Origin: Isoetes taiwanensis
Taxonomy: Eukaryota; Streptophyta; Lycopodiopsida; Isoetales; Isoetaceae
Direction: 5' to 3'
Assembly (NCBI GenBank): GCA_021234155.1
Contig: JAJEKV010000061.1
Span: forward strand, 2,505,950-2,569,949
DNA length: 64,000 bases
Shown: positions 41,172 through 53,200 of the stretch, one piece after another
How the letters are laid out: each line of letters opens with the position of its first letter
Position numbering within the stretch: position 1 is the stretch's first letter
The notes under the pieces: generated by a model
Seen by the model: only the letters and a program-made list of their open reading frames with translations
The model's database searches: none
What the model was told of the DNA's origin: nothing
Translations under genes and position numbers: made by a program

Positions 41172-44100
41172 TGACTTCATCGACTGGGAGACACAAGACC
41201 ACATCAGCACAAGGGAGGCCTAGACGTACAATGGCCAGACATCGACGGACATAGAAGCCTACACCGGCATCAGGCAGATGATGGCACAATAGGAGTTACC
41301 CACAGAGGAGGAGTTCATAGCGATCCACGAGCGGATGGGAATCAGAGGGAAAACAACGAGTGCGCTCCTACCCAGCACCTCGGCAGCAGCACCAGTCGAA
41401 CAGGATAGAGGCAGTATCAACGTAACATCCCTTAAGTTCATGTTCGGTGACTACAGAGAGATGATAGCAGTACCGACGGACGAATAACCCGGAAGACAGA
41501 GGGCTCCAATCAGAACCAGAGAGGAGGCGGGGGAGGCAGAGCATGGCAAAGGACGAAGGAGCCGATCTAGCCAACAACCACAGACCACTCAAACGCAACT
41601 CAAAGGAGTGATGGCATGTGCAATGGAGATGACAACAATTCCAGGCATAGGGGAAGCATCTCACAACGAAGCTTCAAAGGCATGCAACAATGCCCGACTG
41701 CAACAACGAAGTGATCGTACTCAAGCGATCAATGGCACTACACATCTCCAAACGACACTCCACATGACAGGTAAACACATTAAGGAGGAGCATTTTCAAC
41801 TCAAGGGTTCACACGACCTGGAATAACAAACTCAAATCACACACGAAAGTCAACTACAGTCGCAACACCTCAAGGAACACCGGAGTTAAGTAGAACGAGG
41901 AAGATGCAGAAAAACCAAAGAATCAAACGTGATTGGAGGAGGGAAAATCCTAAAGGAGTATTAACATTTAAGCATATGCTCTTCTATAAATTAGAAAAGT
42001 GGATGAATTAAAATCCCAATATAATTATATATATGTCTATCATAAGTATCGGGTGCTCACACATAGTACAAAATTAGGATCATGTTTTAGGGTTTAGTGT
42101 TTGCATCAAGAAACTCCATCACAGCGACTGCCAAAGGATGAAGTAAAGAACCACAGGAATAGCCAAGAGCAAGTGTTCGAATGGAAGAGCAATTATAGAG
42201 AGACGAACAGAGCCCAAACCAAGCTTCGACTCCAGACACTTCGAGAAGTTGCCACAAGTAGAAAATCGCTCGTCCAGCGCAATATCAAGATGAGAGATAA
42301 TATCAGTCATGTCAAGATCCTTAGTGCTGCACCATCTAGGTTTTGCACGACGACATCTTCGGATGCAACTCTACCTCTTGTAGCAGCAGCAACACTAATG
42401 ACATGAGTGTCCTCAACAACAGAAGGAGGAACGACCAGACATCTTCAAAAACTACGACCACGACCTCAAGCCGATAGATGTCGAGGAATTCCTTGGGGCA
42501 ACTCGACATCAACGAGCCAACTAAGGAGGCAACCTCTCGATGACCATAATTCTGCCTTGTATGGTGATGTTTGTAACATGCGTACCAGATGAAGATACAC
42601 TTAAGAAAGGTGCCACAACAATGGGTTATGCCTATGCTCATTCAACAATTAGGTGATGGTTTCGTCAAGTACTCCTACCAACAATTAGAAGACAAGAAGC
42701 CCAACTTATCTCCGACACGAGGGACCTCAACGCCCAAGATAGAAGTATTCGACACCTTAACGACAAGGACAGCAACCAAAGCACCTTCGGCAAAAAGAGA
42801 GTTCAAGACAATAGACGGGCTATTCAAGAACACGAGCAGGTCTAGGGCAGAAAGTACTTCAACTCAAGGGTCAAGCTACGCAGATATAAGAGTACATCAT
42901 CCTCGACTATGAACCAATCACGGAGAAGAGTCATGAGGCTTTACTCGCCAGGAAGATGCACATGTATTGAGGGACAATGGCTATAAACCAGAAGATGAAG
43001 GAGTGCTAGTACTTCCACGAGCTCCTTAGATGCAACATGAGGTCCAAAACTGTAGAGCGTGATCAAGTGCAACTAGAAGGTATCACAAGACTAGAAGGCA
43101 GCATAGCAACGTAGATTGTGATAATGGCTAAGCCATCAAATCGAGGAGATCAAACAGGTAAGATGAGAAGCTCGATGGAGAACCGAGCCAAAGAATCGAA
43201 GAATCAGCTAGAAACCTCACCAAGCTACGACAACTCGCATGCAACTTTGCGAACCCAAGGATCGACAATTCGAAAGGCAACTGATGAAGAGAACAACTCC
43301 TTAATTACGAGTCTAGCCAAAGGAATTGTGCACAACTTCAAGTGGCGCCTGCAAAGATCTTCAGACATTGTGAAGGGGAAGCAATTATTGCCCAAGAACA
43401 AGATTAAGAAGCAGACCAGAACGCCGAAGCATCAACGACCGTCACATCCTTAGTTAGCATGTGAAGCAGAAGCAAGTTGTGCCGCACCTGACAGATATTG
43501 GAGAGCTCAAACATATCAAAGAGTCTACCAATCGAGCACGAGCTGACGTACAAATAAGAGGATATAGATCTTCAACACCAGCGCACTAGGAGGAACATCA
43601 ACAACAACGCCATGGAGTACGTGTGCACCTCGAGGGGACACACCAAGGGAGCCTAATAGCTTTAATAGTATTTGTAATCATAAGAGTGTAAGCTATATTC
43701 CCTTTGTTCTTCTCTCTCTCTCTCTTACAGTATAACAGATCAAAGAAAAGAGATGCCGGACAATTGGAAGGCATGAAGCGAGCAACATCCTCAACACTTG
43801 TCTGTCAACATGCTCCAGGACTCGAAGGATGGAGTTGGCACAACAATATCGGATCTAGAGGCATCCTTTAGCCGCCAAGATGTTTCCCAACGAAACCACC
43901 TTCAGGCTTTTGGGAAGTAACATAGAAGATTTCAAGTGGTCAACTACGCCATCAAAACCACCAACAATGGGAAGCCTCTAATGAAGAAAGTTGACCTCTA
44001 CATCGAGGAGGAGCCCGGAGTCTCGAGCAACTCGAAGAACATTACCCTCAAGAAGGCAGCGAGTGGATGAGCTGCGAGCAAGGTTGAGGAGCTACGATCA

Positions 44101-45987
44101 TATAGTCGAGTATGAAAGGCTTATGGATGATGACAACCATAATGGGAGTGGAAGGCATTTCTAGATTTTCTCATGAAGGGATTGCCCCAAGTTGAGCTAA
44201 GCGTCAACGATTGGGAAGAAAATGCATAGGAGTAACTAAAATTATACATGATTGTTAACAGACATCCAACATATTGAAACCACTTGGTGAGACTGATCAC
44301 CTCGCTAAGAAGGAATCATTACTAGGATAATTGTTGACCATGTATAAAGCTAGTACCTCCAAGGAATAATCCAATCGAATGAAAAGAAGTAATCTAATAA
44401 GTCCGGCCAACTTGTTATGATGACATCAATTCAATTGATAGGAATATTCCAAGAGAGTAAATAACTAAGAAAGGGGGATCTTTAGAATATAAAATTGAAT
44501 AATACATAAAAGGTATATCTAAAAATAAAAAAGTGCATTAATCACATAGTCTTTTGAGGCAAAAAGGAATTGTCATGATAATAAAACCTTGCAATTTAGA
44601 ATTGTCCTAAATAATTCAATAACTCATCGCTTAGGGATAGATATGTTAAACACGATGGCTGCATCCATCATAGATGATTAAATATGTTAGCTAAGGCTAG
44701 TAAATTAATGTGTTAGATAAGAAGCATATAACATCTTAAGGTAAATAGAATAGCTAAGATGTTATGACAACATCAATTAAGGGGATAGGATACATTGAGG
44801 TATAGGACCACTTTCTTATGAAGAAAGTGGGGGCTCAATCTTAGGACTGAACCTACCTACATCTTAGGGGTTGAATTGTCATCATATTAGTCGACCCTTA
44901 GAATAGAGTTCGTTCCGCAAGTAGCCAAAGCACATGGAGCGTAAGATGGATAGATGCTTAATGTCTATGTGTCCTTCAGCATGCAAGACTGACGCGGTAG
45001 CAAATCAATGGAAGCAATGCAACGGCCAAATTGTCTCCAAATTAGTCGACACCGGCTCAATGGGGAGATGTATTCTAGCCTTAGCGGGTATGACAACTAA
45101 GGTGGAGAGAGGCTTTGCATCTAAGTGTAGATAGAATGCATGATGGGAAAAGTATAATTTTCTTACGCCATGATCCATTGCTTGTATTCGCACCTAGGAA
45201 TGAGCTAGTAGCCTAGCTCTTAATTAAATTATTCAGGGTTGTGAACCCCGTATAACTACATAAATTATATAATCTAAGTATACTATTATGCAGGGCATTG
45301 ATAGTACTCCGTGAGGGCATGTATCATAAGCTTTAATGTCTTGTTGATAAATGATATGTTCATAATAACTGCATAGATAGTTTTGTCTTTTGTAGATATC
45401 TTAATATCGAGACAAAGTAAGATAATAATTACATAAAATCTTAGTTAAACCTTCGCAAGGATGTAATTCCTTCCAAAGGCATATAAGTAACCCTCATAGG
45501 ATCCTGACAAATATAATAAGAATTTGTCTATCTTTCCATAAGTATAGCAAATATAAAGTATATACATGTAAGGTTGATATATCACGAACCAAGTAACGAG
45601 CGAGAGTCACACGCTCAACACTTGGATCCGATGATGTAAACCCTAGCCATATGATAAATAATTAAAATACTTTTCAAAATAAGTATTGTCTCGATAACTG
45701 TATGATGACATATCTTAAAGGTCGTAAAGTTATCATATAGCAGTAGTTAAATATAATACTATTGGAAGCAATATATCCAATACTACTATAATGTTAATAT
45801 AAAAATATTACCGTAAGGTAATTAATATAATTGCATGCATTAAGGGAAGTCCAGCAGGATCATGCAGGGGTCCAAGACCGTAATGTTTATTTAAGACGTT
45901 AACGCATGCTTGCCGACATGCAACCGTCGGTGGAGGAAGTACGAAGATATCCTCTAGCAGCAAGAAGCTGGCAGAAGAGCATAGCGA
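41172..45987. other. Degenerate gypsy-1 interior
   Basis: No RT, RNase H or integrase core could be read in any frame. The composition is purine-rich with many short frames (for example 42101-42406 and 43118-43453) that show no motif. A CT microsatellite lies near 43710-43725. A frame at 44934-45134 contains KLVDTGSMG, which might be a decayed protease motif (D-T-G-S). A similar KVVDTD phrase lies near 46405. Confidence 0.45.
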
Positions 45988-46134
45988 CAAGCTCTGCATC
46001 GACAATTGCATAGATGAAGCTCAGCATCAGCGGTTAGGCTGAAGCTCTGCATCGGCGATTAGGCTCAAGCTCTGCATCGGCGATTACAGCATCGGCATCG
46101 ACAATTGCTGAAGCTCTGCATCAACAATTGCAAG
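45988..46134 (+). repeat. Short tandem repeat, unit about 25-30 bp
   Basis: About five units begin AAGCTCTGCATCGGCGATT or a close variant. The array runs straight into the integrase tail. Confidence 0.8.
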
Positions 46135-46359
46135 AAGCTTGCTCCAAGGTACGCTGGACCATTCAGGATAACCAAAAGAATAGGTAACCAATCATATAAG
46201 TTGGACCTGCCAGCACACTTGAAGATCCATAGTGTTTTCCAAGTAAGTCTCCTAAAGAAACACACTCCTAATCCAGAGGAAGTATCAATTCTCCAATACC
46301 TAGTGAAAGGGACACTTACCAGTGGAAGACGCTACGTGGGCACTACAAATAGATCTTGA
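46132..46359 (+). pseudogene. gypsy-1 integrase C-terminal fragment
   Basis: The reading [20 protein letters not shown], then [22 protein letters not shown], matches the GPY/F-containing tail of Ty3/gypsy integrases (usual pattern LAPRYYGPF...Y-x-L-x-LP...IHPVFHVSxLKK). The catalytic DDE core is missing upstream, where the short tandem repeat now lies, so the interior has been deleted or replaced. The fragment is about 0.8 kb from the 3' LTR, the normal position of an integrase tail. It identifies the otherwise unreadable element as Ty3/gypsy. Confidence 0.82.
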
Positions 46360-47153
46360 GAAGCAGTACCCACAACTCATGGAGCAATGCAAAGGTCGAC
46401 TCGTCACCAAAGTAGTCGACACCGACCTGATAGGGAGTGGAAGGTAGATTAAAAAGTCTACTTCCGTCCCACGGAAGTAGACGACCTTGAGAGATAAGAG
46501 GTCATTCAGGTATGCATTGATAGGAAAGCACCTTTGGTCAATGCCTACTACGGGGAGGACCCTATCCTTCACGCCCAAATACGGGAAGGACACTATCCTC
46601 CACGCCTCAGGCAACTAAAGGTGTAGGCATGAGTTGGCATCCTAGGCATGATAGGGCGCTGTCTCCACGGCCACGATGGAAGAAACATAATCTTCCTATG
46701 CCGGGAGATATGCCTTGCATTCATGTAGTTGTAATTAATGGGTGGTTCCCTAATAACCAACCCTTATAATAATTAAACGTATTGTAGCATAGTGTTGGAC
46801 CTGCAGGCCAATAGGAGAGTCTACGGGAGGAAGGTCACACTGTGAAGACTTGCAACACATAATTTTGTCACGATGTGTTGTAAGGAAACGATGTGGAACC
46901 TTAAGTAGGAAATTTTGGAACTATGTTAATAATAATAATGGTGTAAGCTATAAAATTTTGTGAATAATAGATGATAAAGTAAGAGGGTGAAAGACTCCCT
47001 TACCATAGTATGATATTAAACAAAGATGTGTTATGATAAATTAAAATGTTAACTTGAGGTAATTATATTGTAAAATTGTATATATATCAAATGTGATTGC
47101 AGGATATGCAGGTTTCCAAGGTGGGGAGACGCGTGATGCTGAGGACAGCAGGT
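46360..47153. other. gypsy-1 3' untranslated region
   Basis: No coding motif was found between the integrase tail and the polypurine tract. The sequence is AT-rich, with mixed short frames. Confidence 0.4.
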
Positions 47154-47167
47154 CAAGGTGGGGAGAA
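47154..47167 (+). other. gypsy-1 polypurine tract
   Basis: The purine-rich AAGGTGGGGAGAA stretch directly abuts the TG of the 3' LTR, as needed for plus-strand priming. Confidence 0.75.
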
Positions 47168-48282
47168 TGTGACGTTCCAGCATAATATACGCCCCGAATA
47201 CATATATTATACTGCCACGTCACCCGTACATGTCACGGATGACATGTACTTGCGAGACGTATAGGGTTGCACCTAGGGGGCAAGGGTTGCACCTAGGGGG
47301 CAACATTGAATGTTGTGCATGTTAAACAAACATACACAATTATAACCCCATGGACCCCATTGCCAAATGGCTAAATCCCATTTGGCCAATGTCTAACCTA
47401 ACCCTAAGGGTTTCTATAAAAGGGATTTCCCCCTTAAACCCTAAACCCTTTCTATCTTTGACATTTAGGGTTTCCTAGAGCTCCTTTTCTATTCTCGCAT
47501 TTAGGGTTCTCTTGAGCCATTTCGGCCAAGTCTGCACTCCAATTTGCATTGCTAGGCTCCGAAAAGCCAGATTTGCACAACAGATTATCGATTAGCAACC
47601 ATCTTCAGCAAGATCAGGAGCATGGACGCCTTCCGGGGATCAGGAGCGGATCAAGGACCAGGTATCTAGTCATTCTGTTGTGCAAAGCCGTCTTTGGGCA
47701 AGGCAATAGGCCGGTTTAGTATGTTAGATCAACTCTAGAGGCCTTATAGATCCCGAGATCATAAGCCCTAACTAAGGAACCTACTCTGTTGTTTAGGTAG
47801 ATAGATTAGATGATATTCTCTATTTCAGTTCTGTGATGTTGTATGTATTTCACTCTGTGATCTCCATGTATTGGGAAGGGGGGTAGAGACCTAAAGCTGT
47901 GTAGCAGATGATCCTAGGTAGCACCACTAGTTCCCAATTATATGCGGCCCGTGCACAGGAGCCCGGCTGGTTGTGGGTGGCGGGACTAGACCGGCTGATA
48001 AGGAGGAACTTGTCCCTACACAGACTGACCCCTCTGGTGTGTGAGGCCTACCAGGGGTCTATGCGGGCTAGGCTTAATGGCTTGTCACTGCGTGTGGGCA
48101 AGGCATGAGCTCGACACTCGTGGGGTGATGCGTCACCTTCCAGTGAGTTCAAGTCGAATAAGAGCAGTGGCTCTCTAGCCGCCTGTGAAGGGCATGGATG
48201 CTTCTGGAGGGGAGGTGGCTTCCCTCCTGCCTCATCGAGGCTGGGGAGATGCAACCCAGTAGTAGTAGCCCCTCTGGCTATT
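47168..48282 (+). repeat. gypsy-1 3' LTR, left piece
   Basis: It starts TGTGACGTTCCAG and has a TATA box (TATAAAAG at 47415) and a following TTAGGGTTT-rich stretch that would be the transcript start region. A 24-bp palindrome GTACATGTCA-CGGA-TGACATGTAC lies at 47226-47249 and a duplicated GGGTTGCACCTAGGGGGCAA follows. It ends at the gypsy-2 target duplicate CTATT. Confidence 0.85.
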
Positions 48283-50733
48283 TGTTGCCCATTTCTGGCA
48301 ACATGGACTAGCATCTATTATCAAAAACTTTTGTTTCATCCATATTTCCTCTAAGGAAAAGTTTCAGGCTATGGTGATCCCATTAGAGTTTGGAAGACAT
48401 TTGACCAAGTTTGGAAGGCATTGGGGATCTCCTTTTATAGCCTAATCTTTTCCTTGAGGTAAAATACCTTTTAGACACATTCCCATTTGTTTAACATTTT
48501 CCTTTGATTTGAAGACCAGGCAAAGGCTATAGCAAGATTATCAAGGAAGCACAAGATGTTTTACCAAAGCTCAACCTTATGAAGCTTGCTTGAGTTTCAT
48601 TAGTAGTTTGAAGTCACACATATAAGGATGCCATCTTGGAAGTGAAACATGCTCTTATTCTAGCCTTGAAGTTTGGAAGACCCTTATAGAAGTTTGGAAG
48701 ACCCTTAGGCTTTGAGCAAATGTATCTTCACCATGAGGTATGATTTGAGCATTAGAGACAATCTGAGATGAAATCAAGTGCTTCTGAGAGGTACCCATCT
48801 TGTCTTCATTCCATATCCACCTTTTTATGTCCTATGAACCTTTTATAACCTTTCTCTCACCATGTTTTTCACTTTTGAGACCTTTTCCCATCATTTCACT
48901 ACCCATTTTTTTATTGATCCTACCTTCAATTGAGAATTGCCCCCTAATGATCTTGAAAAACTTCAAAGGCAAGAAAACTCTTTTCTCTTTCTCATTTCAT
49001 CTTCCTAAACCCTAGTATAGCCTATTTACACCCGTTTCCCATCTTTTTCCCATGACTTTTTCACCATCCCTATGTTGCAATATTCATTGACCATGGGTCA
49101 AAATGGACAAAAATTTAAATGTTTCAGGTTTGACACGAAAACCTTCTAGATGGAAAGCTTGGCAAAAAGAGCTAACATGGCCTTTTAAATTTGAAAAAAC
49201 CCTTGGGAAGGCCTTCAAAATTGGATTCTTGGGATGCGTGCCAAAAAAATAAAAACCTATTCTAGCCTATCTACCCTATCTATTTCTCGCATAGTTCAGG
49301 TCACCCCATTTTTCCACGTGGCGGCCAGGGGTGGGGGGCGGAACACGGCTGGGTGTCCCTCTGCGTGGCACGTAAACTTAATAGTGGGGTCAACACTATT
49401 CCTTATATACGTAAGCTGCGGACTTCGTTTGTGCACGTGGGATATATCACCCTTAAGAATTTTTGATGAACCCTAAGAAATAGGGGGAACCTCGCTAAAT
49501 CCGCCAATTAGGTGCCTAAATTTGATTGAATCCCGCCAATTTTCCCCCGAGATCAACTCCTGAACCTTTTCCGAGACCTTGGGGACCCTCTGTGGCATTT
49601 GATCCGTGAGAAATTGCTCAAATTAGGCCTAAAATCACTCGGTCGAGCTAGTTTTGTGAGAGGAACAGTTCTTAAACCAGCATTACAGATCAAATCGACA
49701 CGTCCCCTCAGAGATAAACCTCTGTGATCTTGGCGCACTGTTATTATCTTGATCTGCTCTACTCAGATTTTGCTCTGTTCTGCTCGACATTGAATGATCT
49801 GTCCTGGTGTGATTTGTCCGACATTAAAGCACTTCAATTACAGCTCGAACAATCATTTCATTTAGCTTCATTGGTAGGTCTGAGATTCTCTGAAGGCTCA
49901 GACAGACCTGGAATTTGCCCTCAAGCACTATTATATCTTAAACTTTGGTAATGTCCTGATTGACACTATTAAATTTTTGTGTTACATTATTATATTATGA
50001 TAATGCATAGTCTTTGCCTGGAAAATTATTGTCATCATTGTACATTCATCTTTTGTAATCCTGCATTGTTCTTTTAAAGCTAAAACTAAAAAAGCAAAGC
50101 CAAAAATATTTATTCCAAGTTATATTCTCTTTAGGTAGTTGCATTCCATCTTCATAAAAACATTAGAAACCTATACACTCAAAGAAAACATATAAAGGAA
50201 CTTTCCTTCCATGACTGTTACAGTGTTTATGCTTTTCTCGAGGCTTTAGCTACTTACAGAAAAAAAAGTAAAACATCTTTTGCTATTTAAACCCTATGCA
50301 CGTGATCTAGGGGCTATTCTGAAGTTGCTGCACAGATCCCAACTCAAAATTCCTTATCAAGCCCCATCCGCAAAATTTGGCTCTGTTTTTGGCATTGGCG
50401 GCCAACTTTTTGACCCGACTTTGACCTAGATTTTCTCAGTCTTCCCCTATTCAAATCAAGTCAAATCTTCACCATCAGTTTCCTCTGCTAGTTGATCACC
50501 CATACCACCAATCACATCTCAAAAATCTCACAAGGTGTGTCTGCAAGACCAATTTTTGCTCGACGCTTTTTTTCAGTTTCAGGGACTCTAGTGATTTTGA
50601 AGAAACCATTATTTCAAAATGACTTTTCTCGCTTCATATGTTGAGGATTGATCACCCTAAGTGATCTGGAGGTCCTAACCAATTTGTTTGAGCTCCCTTG
50701 AGGTTAGACTAAAATTCGTGTTTTAGGCTAACA
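48283..50733 (+). repeat. gypsy-2 5' LTR
   Basis: 2451 bp, TGTTGCCC...GGCTAACA. It differs from the other LTR mainly by small indels, for example around 49315-49345 and 49885-49915. A TATATAC-like box lies at about 49405. No real gene is visible in it. Confidence 0.93.
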
Positions 50734-50736
50734 TTT

Positions 50737-50754
50737 TGGAGGTCCTACCGAGAT
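50737..50754 (+). other. gypsy-2 primer-binding site, tRNA-Gln-like
   Basis: TGGAGGTCCTACCGAGAT starts three bases after the LTR. Its complement ends GGTAGGACCTCCA, which fits the acceptor end of plant tRNA-Gln as I recall it. Confidence 0.6.
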
Positions 50755-50852
50755 TTTCACCGGAAGTTGAACTCCATGGCACCAAGGAAGATCGGCTGAG
50801 CCCGGCCGAGCAACCCGAGGTAACAGGTCAACCAGATCTAGTAGGGGTAAGC

Positions 50853-52025
50853 ATGAAAGTGGCTACCAGTTCCACAGCAAATGTTACAAATGTTTCTGCT
50901 TTGCCTTTTCCTCCACAAGCTCCTTACCAATTTGAGCTCACTATACCTGTTTCTTCCCCTTGTTATGATTCTTCCATGAATGCTAACCATTTCTTGAAGA
51001 ATTTTGAAGAATATTATGAGGAGCATGGAAAGAAGAAAGGTACCAGGTTTGCTGAGTTTATCAAATGCATGAAAGGTGATGAGGCCAGATCCTGGTTGGA
51101 CTTTGAACTTTCAATAGGTACTAAGTGGGATGAATTGGAACAAAGGTTTCTGTCAAGGTTTGGTAAGACTACTTCACCCCAGGACCTTGTTTTTGAGCTC
51201 AATTCCTTTTCTATTAAATCTGGTGAAAGTGTGAAACAGTATGTGGAAAGATTTAACTCTTATTTGCTGGTGTGTAATAGGAACCATGTTTCCCACCCAA
51301 CTTTGCATCTGGTTGCTTCCTTTATCAGAGGTCTGATGTCCAGGCCTAAGATTTATAGAAAGTTATTAAAACTTCAAAAGTTTGGTGAGCTAGATTCAAT
51401 CCATAAGACATTTGTAAAGGCTGTAGATTTAGTAGAAATGCTAAGCTATCTGCCTGATGATGAAATCAGAGATCCATTCTACCCTCCTCATCATGATACT
51501 GAGCATGAGCCACACTATGTTAATGCTGCCCCTGTGTATGCAGTTCAGAAGGAAAAGAAGAAGCCAAGAGCTGAAGAGCTAGACCCTCAGGTTTCAGAAA
51601 TGAAATCTGAGATAAGTAAGGTATCTGAAGCTCTCTTAGAAGTTATCAAACAACTCATGGAGTTAAAAAATAGTAATAATGCTCCTTCTTCTAGCTCTGC
51701 CATACCTGAATGCACAAACTGTGGTAAACCCTATCATAGAGCTGAAAATTGCTTTGCAAGATCTTGTCCTAAATGCCACAAAAGGGGCCATTTTGGTAGA
51801 GAATGTCCTGTTTGTTCTTTTTGCAAAGAGATAGGTCATGAAGAGAAGTTCTGCAGTGTCAAGAATTACCTTGCAAAGCAAGAAAAAGGTAAACAGTGTC
51901 CAATATTAGTTTTATTGAGACTTGTGCGTAAGAACAAGAAGAACAAGATGTTATGGTTGTGCAAACACGTGCTAGGCTCCATTCGTACACATCTCAAGTT
52001 CTGTCCCACCAAGTGTAGCTCCTAA
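50853..52025 (+). CDS. gypsy-2 Gag
   Basis: This is the structural protein that packages element RNA. From the first ATG (50853) the frame gives 390 aa. The same frame is open back to 50736 at the primer site, so an upstream non-ATG start cannot be excluded. A retrotransposon-gag domain is visible from about PYQFELTIP to VEMLSYL, with the W-x-x-L, F-x-x-RF and FNSYL-type blocks. It is followed by a charged, coiled-coil-like segment (SEMKSEISKVSEALLEVIK) and three CX2CX4HX4C zinc knuckles at 51711-51752, 51765-51806 and 51813-51854. Most plant Gypsy Gags have one or two knuckles. The frame ends soon after the third, before the protease. Confidence 0.88.
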   Translation: MKVATSSTANVTNVSALPFPPQAPYQFELTIPVSSPCYDSSMNANHFLKNFEEYYEEHGKKKGTRFAEFIKCMKGDEARSWLDFELSIGTKWDELEQRFLSRFGKTTSPQDLVFELNSFSIKSGESVKQYVERFNSYLLVCNRNHVSHPTLHLVASFIRGLMSRPKIYRKLLKLQKFGELDSIHKTFVKAVDLVEMLSYLPDDEIRDPFYPPHHDTEHEPHYVNAAPVYAVQKEKKKPRAEELDPQVSEMKSEISKVSEALLEVIKQLMELKNSNNAPSSSSAIPECTNCGKPYHRAENCFARSCPKCHKRGHFGRECPVCSFCKEIGHEEKFCSVKNYLAKQEKGKQCPILVLLRLVRKNKKNKMLWLCKHVLGSIRTHLKFCPTKCSS

Positions 52026-52271
52026 GGTAACATTTCAGCCAAACCCTCGGGATATAGCTCCTCCCCTGTTCAAAGGTATAAGCATGAAGGATTCCGAGCT
52101 TGATGAATTTGAATTGCTTATGAAAAACTCCAAGGTTCTTGTAGACTTACTAACTTTACTAAGGATTGCACCATCATACAGGGGAAAAGCTCATCAAGAA
52201 TACCCAAAATGTTGAAGAAATTGCTGCAGAAACTTGCAACAACATTTCAGTAGCCTTACCCCGAGCACTGC

Positions 52272-52508
52272 TTGAAGATCCGGGTGCTTTTTATTTGTAG
52301 TGCTACTATAGGTACCTCCCATTTAGATAAGGTTTTGTTGGATGGAGGTTCCTCCCTAAATGTCATGCCTTATCATGTTATGAAAACACTGAATCTCAAA
52401 GTAGAAGACAACACTTCTATTGTTCTAAAATCCTTTTCCAATGCTAAGGTAGTACCAAAGGGAGTGGTGAGAAATGTGTCGTTATCTGAGGGGGAATCAT
52501 TGTCTTAG
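52272..52508 (+). pseudogene. gypsy-2 aspartic protease
   Basis: The sequence DKVLLDGGSSLNVMPYHVMK fits the plant Gypsy protease motif, in which D-x-G-S is followed by (A/S)-x-(D/N)-(V/I)-(L/M). The residue between D and G is glycine, giving DGGS, a variant I have seen in Tat/Athila-type proteases. The frame starts at a non-ATG codon and ends at a TAG at 52508, then continues in other frames (the V-x-F-E-N-V-N region), so the polyprotein is broken here. The region before it (52026-52271) shows Pol-like sequence with frameshifts. Confidence 0.75.
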
Positions 52509-52821
52509 CTACATTTGTAGTTGTTGACTTTGAGAATGTTAATCATGCTAACATTTATGATTTATTTTGGGAAGAAGGTGGATGAAAACAGTAGATGCTA
52601 GGCCTATATGGTCTCGAAGGTATTTGCACTATTTCAAATGGAGCAACTTCCATTAAACCGGTAAACCAAACTGACCCTACGCTAACATTAGATTTATAGA
52701 TGTGGATATCTTTGCAGGAAGAAGAGTTAGGAGTTTCTGGTTTAGGTCTAGATGTTGATATAAATGCGAGAAGTTATCAACTTTGCTCATGTAGAGTTCC
52801 CTCGATCCAAAAGAAAACAAG

Positions 52822-53200
52822 GCCTACCTTTGGTTTGATGGAGGTATGTCTAAGAAATTAGGGATTGCTTCTTCGCCGCTATTCAAGGATGCGAGATCTT
52901 AAGCCGATGACTAAGATAGGGAGAATTCATCCTAATATTTCTTCTAATGCAGCAGAATATAGGGCCCTCATTGCAGGCCTACAGGAAGCAAGGTTCATGA
53001 ATATTTCCCATATTGTTATCTATGGAGACTCACAACTTGTTTGCAAACAGATTTTGGGAGAATACCAAACAAAACATCAAGATATGGAGGATCTGAACAC
53101 ACAAGCTCGAGAATTGCTAACTTTTTTGATCATTGGGAAATTTATCATATTCCAAGGTCTAAAACTTTGAGGCTGATTCTTTGTGCAGGAAAACACTCTT
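52822..53200 (+). pseudogene. gypsy-2 extra (archaeal-type) RNase H upstream of RT
   Basis: Three segments in different frames together form an RNase HI-like domain. AYLWFDGGMS (from 52822) gives the first aspartate. NAAEYRALIAGLQEA (about 52947-52991) gives the glutamate. IVIYGDSQLVCKQILGEY gives the next aspartate. HIPRS, then a K-T-L stretch and EADSLCRK (to about 53195), give the final aspartate. The NxAEYxAL and GDSQLVxxQ motifs are those of the RNase H acquired by Tat-lineage Gypsy elements. In the Tat elements I know, it lies between the Ty3-type RNase H and integrase. Here it precedes the RT. Two frameshifts make it non-functional as written. Confidence 0.78.

Noticed and set aside
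49553-49738. Minus-strand frame repeated identically at 58016-58201
   Set aside because: It is present twice because it lies in both gypsy-2 LTRs, and it has no motif.
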